This document shows, piece after piece, positions 45,488-54,809 of a DNA stretch of 64,000 nt. The notes beneath the pieces are model-generated. The model worked only from the letters and a program-made list of their open reading frames with translations. It did no database searches and was not told the DNA's origin. The translations under genes were made by a program, and so were the position numbers. Position 1 is the stretch's first letter, and the number at the start of each line of letters is the position of its first letter. Source of the stretch: Myxococcus fulvus (GTDB lineage Bacteria > Myxococcota > Myxococcia > Myxococcales > Myxococcaceae); the NCBI RefSeq assembly GCF_900111765.1, contig NZ_FOIB01000002.1:186001-250000 (forward strand), written 5' to 3'.

Positions 45488-46039
45488 ATGGACGACGGGC
45501 AGCACCGCCAGTTCGATGCTTTTGCACGCTCGCGACGACCGGGGCTGCTTCGCCTTGCCCGACGCCTGTGCTCCGGGGGTGGAATCGACCCGGAGGACCT
45601 GGTGCAAGAGACCCTCGAGCGCGCCTACCGGAACTTCGACCGGCTGGTGGCGGAGAACCCAGGCGCCGTCAGCGTGTGGCTCAGCACCACGCTGAGCAAC
45701 CGCTTCCTGGACCATTGTCGTCGCAGACGCACCGAGGTCCTGGGGGCCCCCGCGCTGCGTGTGGTGCAAGACACGGAGTCCTCCGGCGAACCCGCTGCCC
45801 TGGAGCAATGGGAGCAGGTCAGCCGCGAGGACTTCCAGCGGGCCATCGACAAGCTGCGGCCTCCCCATCTCCAGGAGGCCTACCGGCTCCACGTGGCGGG
45901 ACTTCGATATCGGGCCATCGCACAGCGGTTGGATGCACCCGAGGGAACGGTGGGACGGTGGCTCAGCGAGGCGCGGCAGGCTCTGCGGGGGCTGCTGACC
46001 CCGGGCGCCGCCTCGAGTGAAGGCAGGGCCAGACCATGA
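45488..46039 (+). CDS. ECF-type RNA polymerase sigma factor
   Basis: 183 residues from the ATG at 45488 (an ATG at 45464 would add eight). Region 2: IDPEDLVQETLERAYRNFDRL, with VSVWLSTTLSNRFLDHCRRR as region 2.4. Region 4: RAIDKLRPPHLQEAYRLHVAGLRYRAIAQRLDAPEGTVGRWLSEARQAL, a helix-turn-helix. Size and layout fit ECF sigma factors that recognise envelope-stress-type promoters. The stop overlaps the next gene's ATG by ATGA, so it is translated with its built-in anti-sigma partner. Confidence 0.9.
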   Translation: MDDGQHRQFDAFARSRRPGLLRLARRLCSGGGIDPEDLVQETLERAYRNFDRLVAENPGAVSVWLSTTLSNRFLDHCRRRRTEVLGAPALRVVQDTESSGEPAALEQWEQVSREDFQRAIDKLRPPHLQEAYRLHVAGLRYRAIAQRLDAPEGTVGRWLSEARQALRGLLTPGAASSEGRARP

Positions 46040-48978
46040 CCGAGCAGTGCGACAGACTGGAGTCTTTCATCGACGGTGAGCTGGCCCCGGCGGACGCGGA
46101 GAACTTCCGCCACCACCTGACCGGCTGCACCGCGTGCGAGACACGGATGAAGGAACTGCTCGCGCTCGAGCTCCTCGCCGACGACGCCCTGCACGAACCC
46201 GGGGACTCCACACTGGCCTTCGTCCCCCCACCTCCCCAGCTCAAGCGACGCAGGAACTGGATGATGGTGGTGCCGCTGGCGCTGGCCGCGGGCCTGGCGG
46301 CGTGGGTTCTCGTGACGCGGACCGACTCGTCCCCCACCTCCCCCGAGCTGTGGCTGGGGCAGGACCCGGGCCGCACGCTCGAGGCCCGCCTCACCCATCC
46401 GGGCGCCGACCGCCATCGCCCCTACGAGGTGATGCGCAGCGGCGGCAGCTCGCCCCGAGCGCTGTCCCTGCGCGAGCTGGCGAAGCTGGAGGAGGTCGGT
46501 GACGAGCGAGGCATCGCCTCCGCCTACCTGTTGCGCGGAGACCCCGCCCAGGCCGCCGCCTTCCTCGACAAGCTGCCCGCGTCCCCCGACCTGGACTCGG
46601 ACCGCGCCGCGCTCGCCCTCCAGCGCGGCGCCCACGAAGAGGCCCTCGCCCTGGTGGACCGCGCGCTGAAGGTGAAGCCCGGCCACCCCCAGGCGCTGTG
46701 GAACCGCGGCCTCGCGCTCGAGAAGCTGGGCCTGTCCCTGCAAGCCGCCGAGGCCTTCGAGCAGGTGGCCGCCCAGCAGGAGCCGGGCTGGAGCCAGGAG
46801 GCCGCCGAGCGCGCCGCCGACCTGCGTCGTCAGGAGGACACGCAGCGAAAGGGCTGGAAGGGCACCAAGCAGGACTGCGACCAGATGGTGTCCGGTGGCC
46901 CCGTGCTCGCCCAGGCCCAGGTGGAGCAGCACCCGGGCCTGTCCCGCCTGTGCTTCTACGATGCGCTGCGCACCGCCACCTCCGCCGAGCGCGTCGAGTC
47001 GCTGCGCCCCCTGGCCCGCCAGCTCGACACCGTGGACGGCGGCCCCCACCTGGAGGACGCCCTCCAGCGCGCGGCCCGCGCGGACTTCTCCACGCGCGCG
47101 CCCTTCGTCGCGGACTATGTGCGGCTGACGCGCAACGAGCTGTCCCCGACCGAGCTCGACGCCTTCATCGTGAAGCTGCGCGAGGCCCGGCAAGACGACC
47201 TGCTCCTGGGCGCCCTGCTCTTCCCCAAGGACTTGCGGCAGCACGAGCGCGAGTACCGCGAGCTCGCGCTCGCCACGAGGGACCCGTGGTTCGCGCTGCT
47301 CGCCGAGGAGCGCCAGGCCCGCGCCGACCTCCAGCGCGGACAGGTTCCCCAGGCGCGCACGCGGCTGACCGAAGCCCTGCGCACCTGTCCCGACGGCGCG
47401 CGCTTCAACTACCGCTGCCTGGAGCTGGAGAGGAACCTGGCCCTCGTGGAGCGGCAGCTCCACCGCCCCGTCGAGTCGCGCGTGCACGGCCTGCTGGCGC
47501 TCGCCCGGGCCCGCGCGGGGCACGAGTGGACCAAGGAGTGGAGGCTGCTCCAGGAGCTGGGCCAGGTGGCCCTCTTCCATGGAGACCTGTCGCTGGCGCG
47601 CGCCTACCTGGAGGAGAACATCCAGCGGCTGCCCGAGCGCTGCGCGGACCACGAGTCGGCCTACGTCAACCTCGCGCTCGCCTTCCACCGCACGCTCGAC
47701 TTCAACGGCGCCCGGGAGCAGCTGGACCGCGCCGCGCGCTGCGGCAACCCGCCCTCGCTGGCGCGCGCCTTCGCCATCGCGGACCTGGCCCACACGCAGG
47801 CCCGCCGCGCCGAGGACACCGAGGTGCTGACACGCGGCCTGGAGGCGCTGCGAGCCTCACCGGCCCGACTGGAGACCGCGGGCGAGGGCGCGATGCTGCG
47901 CCACATCGAGGGCCGCTTCTTCGTCGAGCAGGACCGCTCTCGGGGACAGGCGCTGCTGCGTCAGGCCATCGAGGAAGCGGCGCCGCTCGTGGGCTCGGAC
48001 GTCAACGCCCGCAAGGCGCGCGTGTACAGCTTCACGTCCCTCATCCTCGACGCCTCCCGACACGAGGAGCTGGAGCGGGCCATGGCCCTCTTCGCCGAGG
48101 AGCGCGCCCTGCCCCTGCCCGAGCGCTGCGCGTTGGGCGTCACCGTGGACGACGAGCGCACGGCCCTGGTGGCCCGCGACGCGTCGGGGCGATGGGTCGG
48201 CCACTTCGACACCCAGCGCCGTGAGCGGCTGGAGAGCGTGGAGGGGCTGGTCCCCGAGCGCCTCGCACAGGCCCTGCGCGACTGCTCCCACGTGGACGTG
48301 CTCGCGCGGCCCCCCGTGCTCGGCAAGCCGGACCTGCTGCCGCCGGACATCGCCTGGGCCTACCGCGTGGGACCGACTCCCGCGGAAGTCACCGGACAGC
48401 CCTCGCGCCGGCTGGTGGTGGCGGATGTACATGCGCCCGCGGAATTGCGCCTGCCCTCACTGCGCGCCTGGCGCCCCTCGCGGGACGAGGACGCGACGCT
48501 GGCCACGCTGCGAGGCGCCTCCGCCACGCCGTCGCACGTGCTGCAGGCGATGCGCGAGGCCACGGAGGTGCAGATCCACGCGCACGGCGTCGTCGACCCG
48601 AGCGCCGCGGATGGCTCGCTGCTGGTGCTGTCTCCGGAGGCGCAGGGCGGCCGCTACGCGCTGACGGCGTCGGACCTGCACGGGGAGAAGCTGCAGGGCC
48701 GGCCCGTGGTGCTGCTGGCGGCGTGTCATGCCGCGCACAGCAAGGCGTACTTCCATGAAACGTTCGGCCTGCCGGTGGCGTTCGTCGAGTCCGGGGCCCG
48801 GGCCGTGCTCGCCGCCACGCAGGAGATTCCCGACGCCGAGGCGTCGGACTTCTTCGAGCCGGTGCTGGCGCGCATTCGCGAGGGGCTGCCCGCGGCCCGC
48901 GTCCTTCGCGATGCACGTCAGGACTGGCTCCGCAGTCGGGGAAGCGCCTGGGTCCGCCAGGTGCTCCTCTTCGAGTAG
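46036..48978 (+). CDS. Membrane anti-sigma factor fused to TPR and CHAT protease domains
   Basis: 980 residues. Residues 1-40 are a zinc-finger anti-sigma (zf-HC2) domain with His27-x3-Cys31-x2-Cys34 and Cys5. KRRR then precedes one span at 75-94 (NWMMVVPLALAAGLAAWVLV); by the positive-inside rule the rest is periplasmic. About 120-700 is helical repeats: clear TPRs (QALWNRGLALEKLGLSLQAAEAFEQV) and further helical pairs. About 700-980 is a CHAT caspase-like domain with catalytic His850 in VQIHAHG and Cys897 in VLLAACHAAH. Anti-sigma factors of this class release sigma when the finger is disrupted or cleaved; here the protease is in the same chain. Cleavage of its own linker or of a partner is inferred. 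Confidence 0.9.
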   Translation: MTEQCDRLESFIDGELAPADAENFRHHLTGCTACETRMKELLALELLADDALHEPGDSTLAFVPPPPQLKRRRNWMMVVPLALAAGLAAWVLVTRTDSSPTSPELWLGQDPGRTLEARLTHPGADRHRPYEVMRSGGSSPRALSLRELAKLEEVGDERGIASAYLLRGDPAQAAAFLDKLPASPDLDSDRAALALQRGAHEEALALVDRALKVKPGHPQALWNRGLALEKLGLSLQAAEAFEQVAAQQEPGWSQEAAERAADLRRQEDTQRKGWKGTKQDCDQMVSGGPVLAQAQVEQHPGLSRLCFYDALRTATSAERVESLRPLARQLDTVDGGPHLEDALQRAARADFSTRAPFVADYVRLTRNELSPTELDAFIVKLREARQDDLLLGALLFPKDLRQHEREYRELALATRDPWFALLAEERQARADLQRGQVPQARTRLTEALRTCPDGARFNYRCLELERNLALVERQLHRPVESRVHGLLALARARAGHEWTKEWRLLQELGQVALFHGDLSLARAYLEENIQRLPERCADHESAYVNLALAFHRTLDFNGAREQLDRAARCGNPPSLARAFAIADLAHTQARRAEDTEVLTRGLEALRASPARLETAGEGAMLRHIEGRFFVEQDRSRGQALLRQAIEEAAPLVGSDVNARKARVYSFTSLILDASRHEELERAMALFAEERALPLPERCALGVTVDDERTALVARDASGRWVGHFDTQRRERLESVEGLVPERLAQALRDCSHVDVLARPPVLGKPDLLPPDIAWAYRVGPTPAEVTGQPSRRLVVADVHAPAELRLPSLRAWRPSRDEDATLATLRGASATPSHVLQAMREATEVQIHAHGVVDPSAADGSLLVLSPEAQGGRYALTASDLHGEKLQGRPVVLLAACHAAHSKAYFHETFGLPVAFVESGARAVLAATQEIPDAEASDFFEPVLARIREGLPAARVLRDARQDWLRSRGSAWVRQVLLFE

Positions 48979-49011
48979 TTGCCTCGTCTCATCCCAGAGT
49001 CTCGAACAGCC

Positions 49012-49563
49012 ATGAAGAAAGTCCTCTTGTTGGTTCCCCTGCTGCTCGGCGTCGCGGCGTGCCGCCACTTCGAGCCGGTCCCGTCGACCGAGCAGATTCA
49101 GCGCAAGGCGCCCAAGGGTGCGCTCGTCCGCGTCATCCTCCGCGACCGCGCCAACCCCCAGCGGCTCACCACCTACGTGGTGGACGTCAGCCGCAACGAA
49201 ATCGTCGGCCAGTCCAACCGCGATGCCAACGCGACGCGCGGCGCCCAGGAGGAGACCTCTTCGGAGAAGGCCACCACCGAGGGCGACACCTCCGCGATGC
49301 AGTCGGGAGGCCAGCTCTACGTCGGTGACGTGGAGCTGCTCACCGATTGCGTCCCCAGGACGGACAAGGAGGGCTGCCTGGGCGTCGCGGACCTGAACGA
49401 CGGAGACCCGGGTGGTGCGTCGGGCGGCGGCGGTGACCCCACGGGCCACCAGCAGCTGGTCGAGAAGGTGAAGCGGCTGGCCGCGCTGACCTACTGGTCC
49501 ACGCTCGAGGTGGGCATCCCGACGGTCCGGAAGACGGCGGCCCCCGGACGCGTGAATCAGTAA
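49012..49563 (+). CDS. Small lipoprotein of the sigma/CHAT operon
   Basis: 183 residues, 33 bases after the CHAT gene on the same strand. Signal peptide with lipobox VAAC, then a beta-rich domain (GALVRVILRDRANPQRLTTYVVDVSRNEIVGQSN), a Glu/Thr/Ser-rich linker, TDCVPRTDKEGCLG with two Cys, and a C-terminal helix (QQLVEKVKRLAALTYW). The position suggests it is a ligand, inhibitor or substrate of the periplasmic TPR-CHAT domain. No known family. Confidence 0.7.
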   Translation: MKKVLLLVPLLLGVAACRHFEPVPSTEQIQRKAPKGALVRVILRDRANPQRLTTYVVDVSRNEIVGQSNRDANATRGAQEETSSEKATTEGDTSAMQSGGQLYVGDVELLTDCVPRTDKEGCLGVADLNDGDPGGASGGGGDPTGHQQLVEKVKRLAALTYWSTLEVGIPTVRKTAAPGRVNQ

Positions 49564-49630
49564 TCACGTGAGGCGCTGAGGACAGCAGGCTCCGGTGTCG
49601 CGAGGGTGCGGCGCCGGGGCCTTCGTCGTT

Positions 49631-52600
49631 TCAGGGGGACTTGCCGGCCTCGGCCGCGGTGGGAGTGAGCCCCGAGAGCGTCTCCACGTAGGACGCCGCG
49701 ACACGCAGGAAGCGCGCGCCCTTCACGCCGGTGAGGTACTGGCGCTTCATCGCGCGCGTGGCGCCCACGTAGAACATGGCGCGGCGGATGCGCTCGTTCT
49801 CCCGCGCGTTGCGCTCCTTGGCGCCCGCCATCCAGTTCTCCACGGTGTCCAGCGCGTCCAGGCCCGCGAAGAAGACGACGGGGCACTCGTGGCCCTTGCA
49901 GGAGAACACCGTGGTGGCGCGCACGTGGTCCACGCCGCTGACGCGGAAGTCCGTCACGTCGCGGCCCCCCTTGCCACCGTAGGCGTGCGCGGGCACGCCG
50001 GCCCGGTTGAGGGCCTCCGTGTACTGCGACGGCATGACGGGCGCGACGACCAGGATGTCACCGGGGTGCACGCCCTCGTCGCGGATGAGCCGGGCGACCT
50101 CCTTGGCCACCTGTCGGGCCTCGCTCGCGCCGGAGGCGAAGCCGCGCACCTGGGGCAGCACGCCGCCGCGTTCGGTGGACTGCACGCGGTAGAGGCCCTC
50201 CAGCGTCTCCTCGGGGAGCCACAGGAGTCCCTCCCGCGCGAGCTCTCCGGCCTTCATGTACTCGCGCATGCCCGGGTCGCTGGTGCCGTGCTGGCGCAGC
50301 GGGTCCAGGACCACGTTGAAGGCGACGTCGAGGATGTCTCGCGTGGCGCGGAAGGTCTCCTTGAGGATGCGGGTGCGGCCCCGGAAGGACAGCCCTTCCG
50401 GAAGCTGCTCCTTGAGCGCGTCGATGGGCACCTGGCCGTAGACGTTCTGCGAGTCGTCCATGAACAACTGGAGACAGCGCACCCCCTTGCCATCTTGCGC
50501 CGCGCGCGGGCGAACCAGGGCGTGGAGCATGGCGAGCGCGCGGGCGTCCATGTCCTGGGCCTCGTCGACGAAGACGCCGTCGAAGGACTCGGGCTCCACG
50601 CGGCGCAGCGCGCCCACGTGCTTCACCGTCACGCGGGCTCGCAGGGCTCGCACGCGCTCGCGGCCGGCGCGTTGGGCAATCGCCTCTACCAACAACTTCT
50701 CCACCAGGGGCGAGAGCGCGCGGTTGAAGAACGAGACGAGCACCTGGGTGTCCTCGTGCTCCAGCAGGTAGCGGGCCACCCAGTGCGCCAACACGAACGT
50801 CTTGCCGCTGCCCGCGACGCCGCGCACCAGGTGGTGGCCGTCATCGAAGCGCCGCTCGAAGAGGGACACCTGCTCCTGGGTGAACAGGGGGCGCGTGGGG
50901 CGCGAGCCCTCGATTTCGCCGCCGAGGCTGGTGGGCGCGGCGGGAGGCGGTGGCGGCGGAGGGGGCGCCTCGCGCGGCAGGGGCAGCGCCTCCAGGCGGA
51001 GCGGAGAGCCGGGGAGGACGCGCAGGCGCGGCAGGAGCGAGAGGAAGCGCTGGGGGATGGTGGCGCCCCGGGCCTCGTCGCGCGAGGCGAGCACCAGCAG
51101 GTAGTCGCGGGCGCGGCTGGCGGCCACGTTGAGCATGGGCACCAGCGTGTGGGGTGGGAAGGGGCGGCCTCCGGCCACGGTGTCCACGAGCACCACGTCG
51201 TACTGGGTGCCCTGCTGACGGTGGATGGTGGAGGCGCTGAACGCATCGCCCCGGAAGCCCGCGGAGTTGCCGAGCCTGCGCAGGAGCGAGGCCTGCGCGC
51301 GATAGGGCGTGACACACAGGACGCTGAGACCCGCGCGCACGGCCTCGCGGGCGAGCGACACGGCGAGTTCGGCGGACAGCTCGCGTTGGTAGCCGGAGCC
51401 CGTCTCGCCGCGGCCGTGGGTGAGGCGCCTGGCGTCGCGGCTGAGGCCATCGAGCACCACCCAGCCCGCGCGAGTCCCGGCGAACGCGGGCACGGGCGGG
51501 GCCTTCTCGGCGCGGGCCTTGACGATGTCACCGTCCTCGAGCGCGCCGCCGTAGCAGAAGTGGCTGACGACGCGGGCGATGTCCGGGTGCATGCGGTGCT
51601 GGGTGCGCAAGAGCAGCACGTCCGGGCGCGCGGCGTCGCGCACCGCGTCCTCCAGGTGGGACAGGCCGCTGGCGCGCAGCCACTTCTGGGAGCCGCGTCC
51701 GGCGCCCTCGGCCGCGCGGCTGACGGGGCCGATCTGCTTGGGGTCTCCGGCGAGCGTCACGCGCTCGGCCAGGGGGGCCATGAGCGCGGTGGCGGCGCGG
51801 GTCACCATGCCGGCCTCGTCCACCACGAGCCGCGCGAAGGTGCACTTGCCCTCGAGCTCGGACACCAGTCGCAGGGCGCGGTGGACGGTGAGGACCATGA
51901 GGGGACAGTCGCCCTTCTCCGCCTCCTTGAAGGTGGGGTCCTTCATCTTGCCGCGCAGGCCGCGCAGCTCGGCCTGGAGCTTGGCGAGCTCGTGCGCGGG
52001 GCCGCCTCGGACGCGCTGGAGGTACAGCTCGCGCTCGCGCTCCTCGATGCTCGCGCGCAGCTTGCCGCCCTTGGTGTCCTCGAGCGTGACGGTGGGCAGC
52101 TTCGCCAGGGCGTCGCTGGCGCCGGTGCCGCCGCGGAAGATGCTGCGCGCCAGGGGGCGCAGGGGGATGGGCTGACGCTCCAGGAGGGCGCTGACGCGCA
52201 GGACGAGCTCATCGGCGGCGCGGTTGGTGGGGGCCACCGCGAGGATGCGCTCGTTGGGGAAGGCGCGCAGGGCGCGGGCGATGAGGTCGGCGACGGCGGT
52301 CGTCTTGCCGGTGCCGGGGGGGCCCCAGATGCAGCCCCAGGGCTGGGCCCAGAGGCGGTCGGTCGGGATGAGTTCGGCGTCCTGGGGACGCGGCGTGGGC
52401 GCGGGCTCGTCTCCGCTGGCGCGGCGCAGGGCCTGGTGGAGGGCGGGTTGACGGTCCTCGTACGCGGAGGCGGCGGTGCAGAGGGCCTCGGCGAAGTCAT
52501 AGGGCCGATAGCACCAGCGGTCCGCGGCGAGGGCGCGGCGGTCCACGTCGTCACCGTGGTCGGGGGCGGCGAAGACGCGGCCGGACTCGAAGTCGAGGTG

Positions 52601-53167
52601 GACGACGTCTCCGCCGAAGACGCACTCCTCGCCGAGGAAGCCGAGCAGCGAGCCACCGGACCAGTCCGGGTCCGCGGCGGGGACGGGGACGAGGGACAGC
52701 ACGCCGGGGCCTTGGAGGGAGACCTGACGCACGTCCTGGAGCAACTTGGCGCGGTACTGGCTGCGCTCGGAGAGGAGCGCGTCGCTCAGGTCCTCGGGGA
52801 GGTATTCGGGAGGGCGCCAGGCCTCGCGGCGCTTCCCGGTGGCGACGGCGGCCTGGATGACCTGGCGTTCGGACGCGGTGACATCGGAGGGCGCGGCGAC
52901 ATCGCGTGCGGGTAGCTCCTCGGGTGAAGCGGCGTCCGGGGGCGGAGCGGAAGGCTTCGGGCGCTGGAGCCTGGCGCGGGAGAGGGCCAGGAGCGGATTG
53001 GGTGAGCGCGGGATGTCCTCGGGCTCGGAGGAGGCCTGGGGAGCAGTGCGGGAGGACGGAGGTGGGACGGGGGCGTCGTCGTACTCGACGTGAAGCTCTC
53101 GGACGGAGTCTTCCTTTTGTGGCGCGGGGCGCCCTTCGGAGACCTCGTTGTGCGTCCGGTGCGTCAT
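49631..53167 (-). CDS. Giant protein with two different SF1 helicase domains
   Basis: 1178 residues. N-terminal about 130 are Pro/Ala/Glu-rich and disordered. Helicase 1 (about 190-720) is UPF1/DNA2-like: Walker A GPPGTGKTT (Lys288), VVDEAGM, GDPKQIG, TQHRMHP, TIHRQQGTQYDVVLVDT and VAASRARDYLLVL. A Pro linker follows (about 725-755). Helicase 2 (about 760-1160) is UvrD/PcrA-like: Walker A GVAGSGKTF (Lys789), VFVDEAQDMD, DDSQNVYG, TFRATRDI, FSCKGHECPVVFF and FYVGATRAMK. Both engines look intact. SF1 helicases unwind DNA or RNA in repair, or act in phage defence. The gene is single, divergent from a toxin gene; its start lacks a good SD. Confidence 0.88.
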   Translation of the reverse strand: MTHRTHNEVSEGRPAPQKEDSVRELHVEYDDAPVPPPSSRTAPQASSEPEDIPRSPNPLLALSRARLQRPKPSAPPPDAASPEELPARDVAAPSDVTASERQVIQAAVATGKRREAWRPPEYLPEDLSDALLSERSQYRAKLLQDVRQVSLQGPGVLSLVPVPAADPDWSGGSLLGFLGEECVFGGDVVHLDFESGRVFAAPDHGDDVDRRALAADRWCYRPYDFAEALCTAASAYEDRQPALHQALRRASGDEPAPTPRPQDAELIPTDRLWAQPWGCIWGPPGTGKTTAVADLIARALRAFPNERILAVAPTNRAADELVLRVSALLERQPIPLRPLARSIFRGGTGASDALAKLPTVTLEDTKGGKLRASIEERERELYLQRVRGGPAHELAKLQAELRGLRGKMKDPTFKEAEKGDCPLMVLTVHRALRLVSELEGKCTFARLVVDEAGMVTRAATALMAPLAERVTLAGDPKQIGPVSRAAEGAGRGSQKWLRASGLSHLEDAVRDAARPDVLLLRTQHRMHPDIARVVSHFCYGGALEDGDIVKARAEKAPPVPAFAGTRAGWVVLDGLSRDARRLTHGRGETGSGYQRELSAELAVSLAREAVRAGLSVLCVTPYRAQASLLRRLGNSAGFRGDAFSASTIHRQQGTQYDVVLVDTVAGGRPFPPHTLVPMLNVAASRARDYLLVLASRDEARGATIPQRFLSLLPRLRVLPGSPLRLEALPLPREAPPPPPPPPAAPTSLGGEIEGSRPTRPLFTQEQVSLFERRFDDGHHLVRGVAGSGKTFVLAHWVARYLLEHEDTQVLVSFFNRALSPLVEKLLVEAIAQRAGRERVRALRARVTVKHVGALRRVEPESFDGVFVDEAQDMDARALAMLHALVRPRAAQDGKGVRCLQLFMDDSQNVYGQVPIDALKEQLPEGLSFRGRTRILKETFRATRDILDVAFNVVLDPLRQHGTSDPGMREYMKAGELAREGLLWLPEETLEGLYRVQSTERGGVLPQVRGFASGASEARQVAKEVARLIRDEGVHPGDILVVAPVMPSQYTEALNRAGVPAHAYGGKGGRDVTDFRVSGVDHVRATTVFSCKGHECPVVFFAGLDALDTVENWMAGAKERNARENERIRRAMFYVGATRAMKRQYLTGVKGARFLRVAASYVETLSGLTPTAAEAGKSP

Positions 53168-53461
53168 GTCGGCGGGCCCCGGGCCCCTCGGCCCAGGCCG
53201 GGTACGGGCGCGCGAAGGTAGGGGAGGCGTGGATCCACGTCAATGCAAGCCCCGGGGGCGCGACTGTGCGCTCACGTACGGCTGGCACCCAGCAGCCGGC
53301 CAGGCACGGGGCGCCGATACCCACGACGGATTTCTTCTGAACTGCACCGCGACGTGGGCGTGGCTTCCGGACGGAGTGGGTGAGACCACGCGCGCTGTCA
53401 GCATCTTCCTGTATTTCTGGGTTGTGCCTGCCTTTGACGGGCCTCACTCGGAGTACACGCC
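53168..53461. promoter_or_regulatory. Divergent intergenic region between helicase and toxin genes
   Basis: 294 bases with a 12-bp perfect palindrome (CGTGGATCCACG, 53228-53239) close to the helicase start, a candidate operator. The toxin side is locally AT-richer (ttcctgtatttctgggttg) and carries CGGAG as its ribosome-binding site. No promoter can be fixed confidently and no convincing small gene is present. Confidence 0.4.
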
Positions 53462-54790
53462 ATGCAGCTTCACTGGGTCGTTCCGCTGCTCCTGCTGGCG
53501 CTCGTCACCGGTTGCGCGACGAGTCGCGTCGTCCGATTGGACACGGGACATGACGCCTTCGTCGTCACTCCTCACGAGGAGCCAGGCGAGGAAGTGAGCG
53601 CGGCAGAACTCGACGACGACGAGTACGAAGAGGCCATCACGGAACTGGCCCGGGACGTACGTCCGTTCCGCAACCCCATGCAGGAGGCCCGTGACCTCTT
53701 CGGAGTGCCGTCCCGCGGCGGTGTGTACCGATACGAGAGCCACCCCTCCCAACTCACCCTCCAGAGTCGAGAGGACGCAGACGATCCCCATCTGCTGGAG
53801 TCCTACGCGGATGACGAACTGACGCGCGCCTACGGCCAATGGTGCGCGCGAAAGAAGCAGACCGGGGACTGCCTACGGCTGTTGCAGGAGGGCCCCCTGC
53901 TGGCCAGCGATGGCAGGTACGCATGGGCCTTGGCCATCGCGATGGACTCCGTGTGGGAGGAGACAGCCGAGGCGGTGGAGGACATGACGGACCCAGGCGC
54001 GGTCATGGCCACCATCACCGCAGCGGCGACGATGTACCTCTTGCTCTGGGCGCTACCCGAACCCCTGTCCAAGGGCGTCGCCGCGACCCTGACAGCGATT
54101 GCCATCGCCTACCTGGGCGTGGACACGACGTGGCGTTTGCTGGACGGGTGGTTGACCCTGGTACGAGAGGCGGACCAGGCGACGACATTCTCGCAGCTCA
54201 GCGCAGCGGGCGAAGCCTACGGAGAGATCCTGGGTGAGAATGCGGCACGGGTCCTCGTGATGCTGGCAACGGCCGCCATTGGAAACACGGCGGGACTGGC
54301 AGCGAAGGCTGGGAGGCTGCCGGGCTCTGCGCCCGCAGCGCTCGCAGTTGAGTCCCAGGCAGGCTTCCAGTACCTCGCGGTGGGAAGTGTGCAGTCCGTC
54401 GCGGTGACTGCAGAGGGGTTCACCGTCGTACTGGCCCCCAACGCGCTGGCCATGGCGAGCCGCCAGAAAGAGCGCCACCACATCGCCACGAACAAGAACG
54501 ATGTCTCAGCTGCACGTGGCGGGCCTTGGACGCCGAGATTCCGCGACCTCTTTACCAGGGCCGGAATGGAGCTGAAGGACCCCGAGAACATCGTGGAAGT
54601 CGTCGGGCACAAGGGCCCCCATCCGCAGCGGTATCATGAACGCGTCCAGGAGCGACTCCTCGAAGCTTTGGGGAGCTGCCGGAAGGTGGCAGATTGCCGC
54701 GAGGCCCTCACGATTGAGCTTCGTAGGCTCGCCAGAGATGCCGCGACCCCGGGAACGGAAATCCACAGGCTTTTGACCCAGCGCAAGTAA
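53462..54790 (+). CDS. Lipoprotein nuclease toxin of SitA/AHH type
   Basis: 442 residues: signal peptide with lipobox VTGC (MQLHWVVPLLLLALVTGCAT), an acidic N-domain, and two central hydrophobic stretches (about 178-198 and 207-222: VMATITAAATMYLLLWALPE, GVAATLTAIAIAYLG). The C-terminal nuclease domain has RHHI (His339-His340), then FTRAGMELKDPENIVEVVGH and HKGPHPQRYHERVQERL. The HH...N...H.G.HP.YH pattern is that of AHH-type HNH/EndoVII-superfamily nucleases in polymorphic toxins. The triad lipoprotein + hydrophobic mid-region + nuclease matches SitA outer-membrane-exchange toxins. It is paired with an immunity-like gene 19 bases downstream. First motif residue is Arg, not Ala. Confidence 0.82.
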   Translation: MQLHWVVPLLLLALVTGCATSRVVRLDTGHDAFVVTPHEEPGEEVSAAELDDDEYEEAITELARDVRPFRNPMQEARDLFGVPSRGGVYRYESHPSQLTLQSREDADDPHLLESYADDELTRAYGQWCARKKQTGDCLRLLQEGPLLASDGRYAWALAIAMDSVWEETAEAVEDMTDPGAVMATITAAATMYLLLWALPEPLSKGVAATLTAIAIAYLGVDTTWRLLDGWLTLVREADQATTFSQLSAAGEAYGEILGENAARVLVMLATAAIGNTAGLAAKAGRLPGSAPAALAVESQAGFQYLAVGSVQSVAVTAEGFTVVLAPNALAMASRQKERHHIATNKNDVSAARGGPWTPRFRDLFTRAGMELKDPENIVEVVGHKGPHPQRYHERVQERLLEALGSCRKVADCREALTIELRRLARDAATPGTEIHRLLTQRK

Positions 54791-54809
54791 CGCGGCAAGG
54801 AAGTCCACC

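Noticed and set aside
45488..49563. Type III-E CRISPR-like (CHAT with gRAMP) system
   Set aside because: A CHAT/TPR protein and a sigma factor are present, but there is no CRISPR array or effector nuclease gene nearby, so it is not assigned to that class.
49595..52915. Plus-strand frame of 1106 codons opposite the helicase
   Set aside because: Shadow of the double-helicase gene, which has complete motifs on the minus strand.
53168..53461. Small gene or pseudogene in the helicase-toxin gap
   Set aside because: Frames crossing this gap have no ribosome-binding site, no domain and stop inside the neighbouring genes; treated as regulatory DNA.
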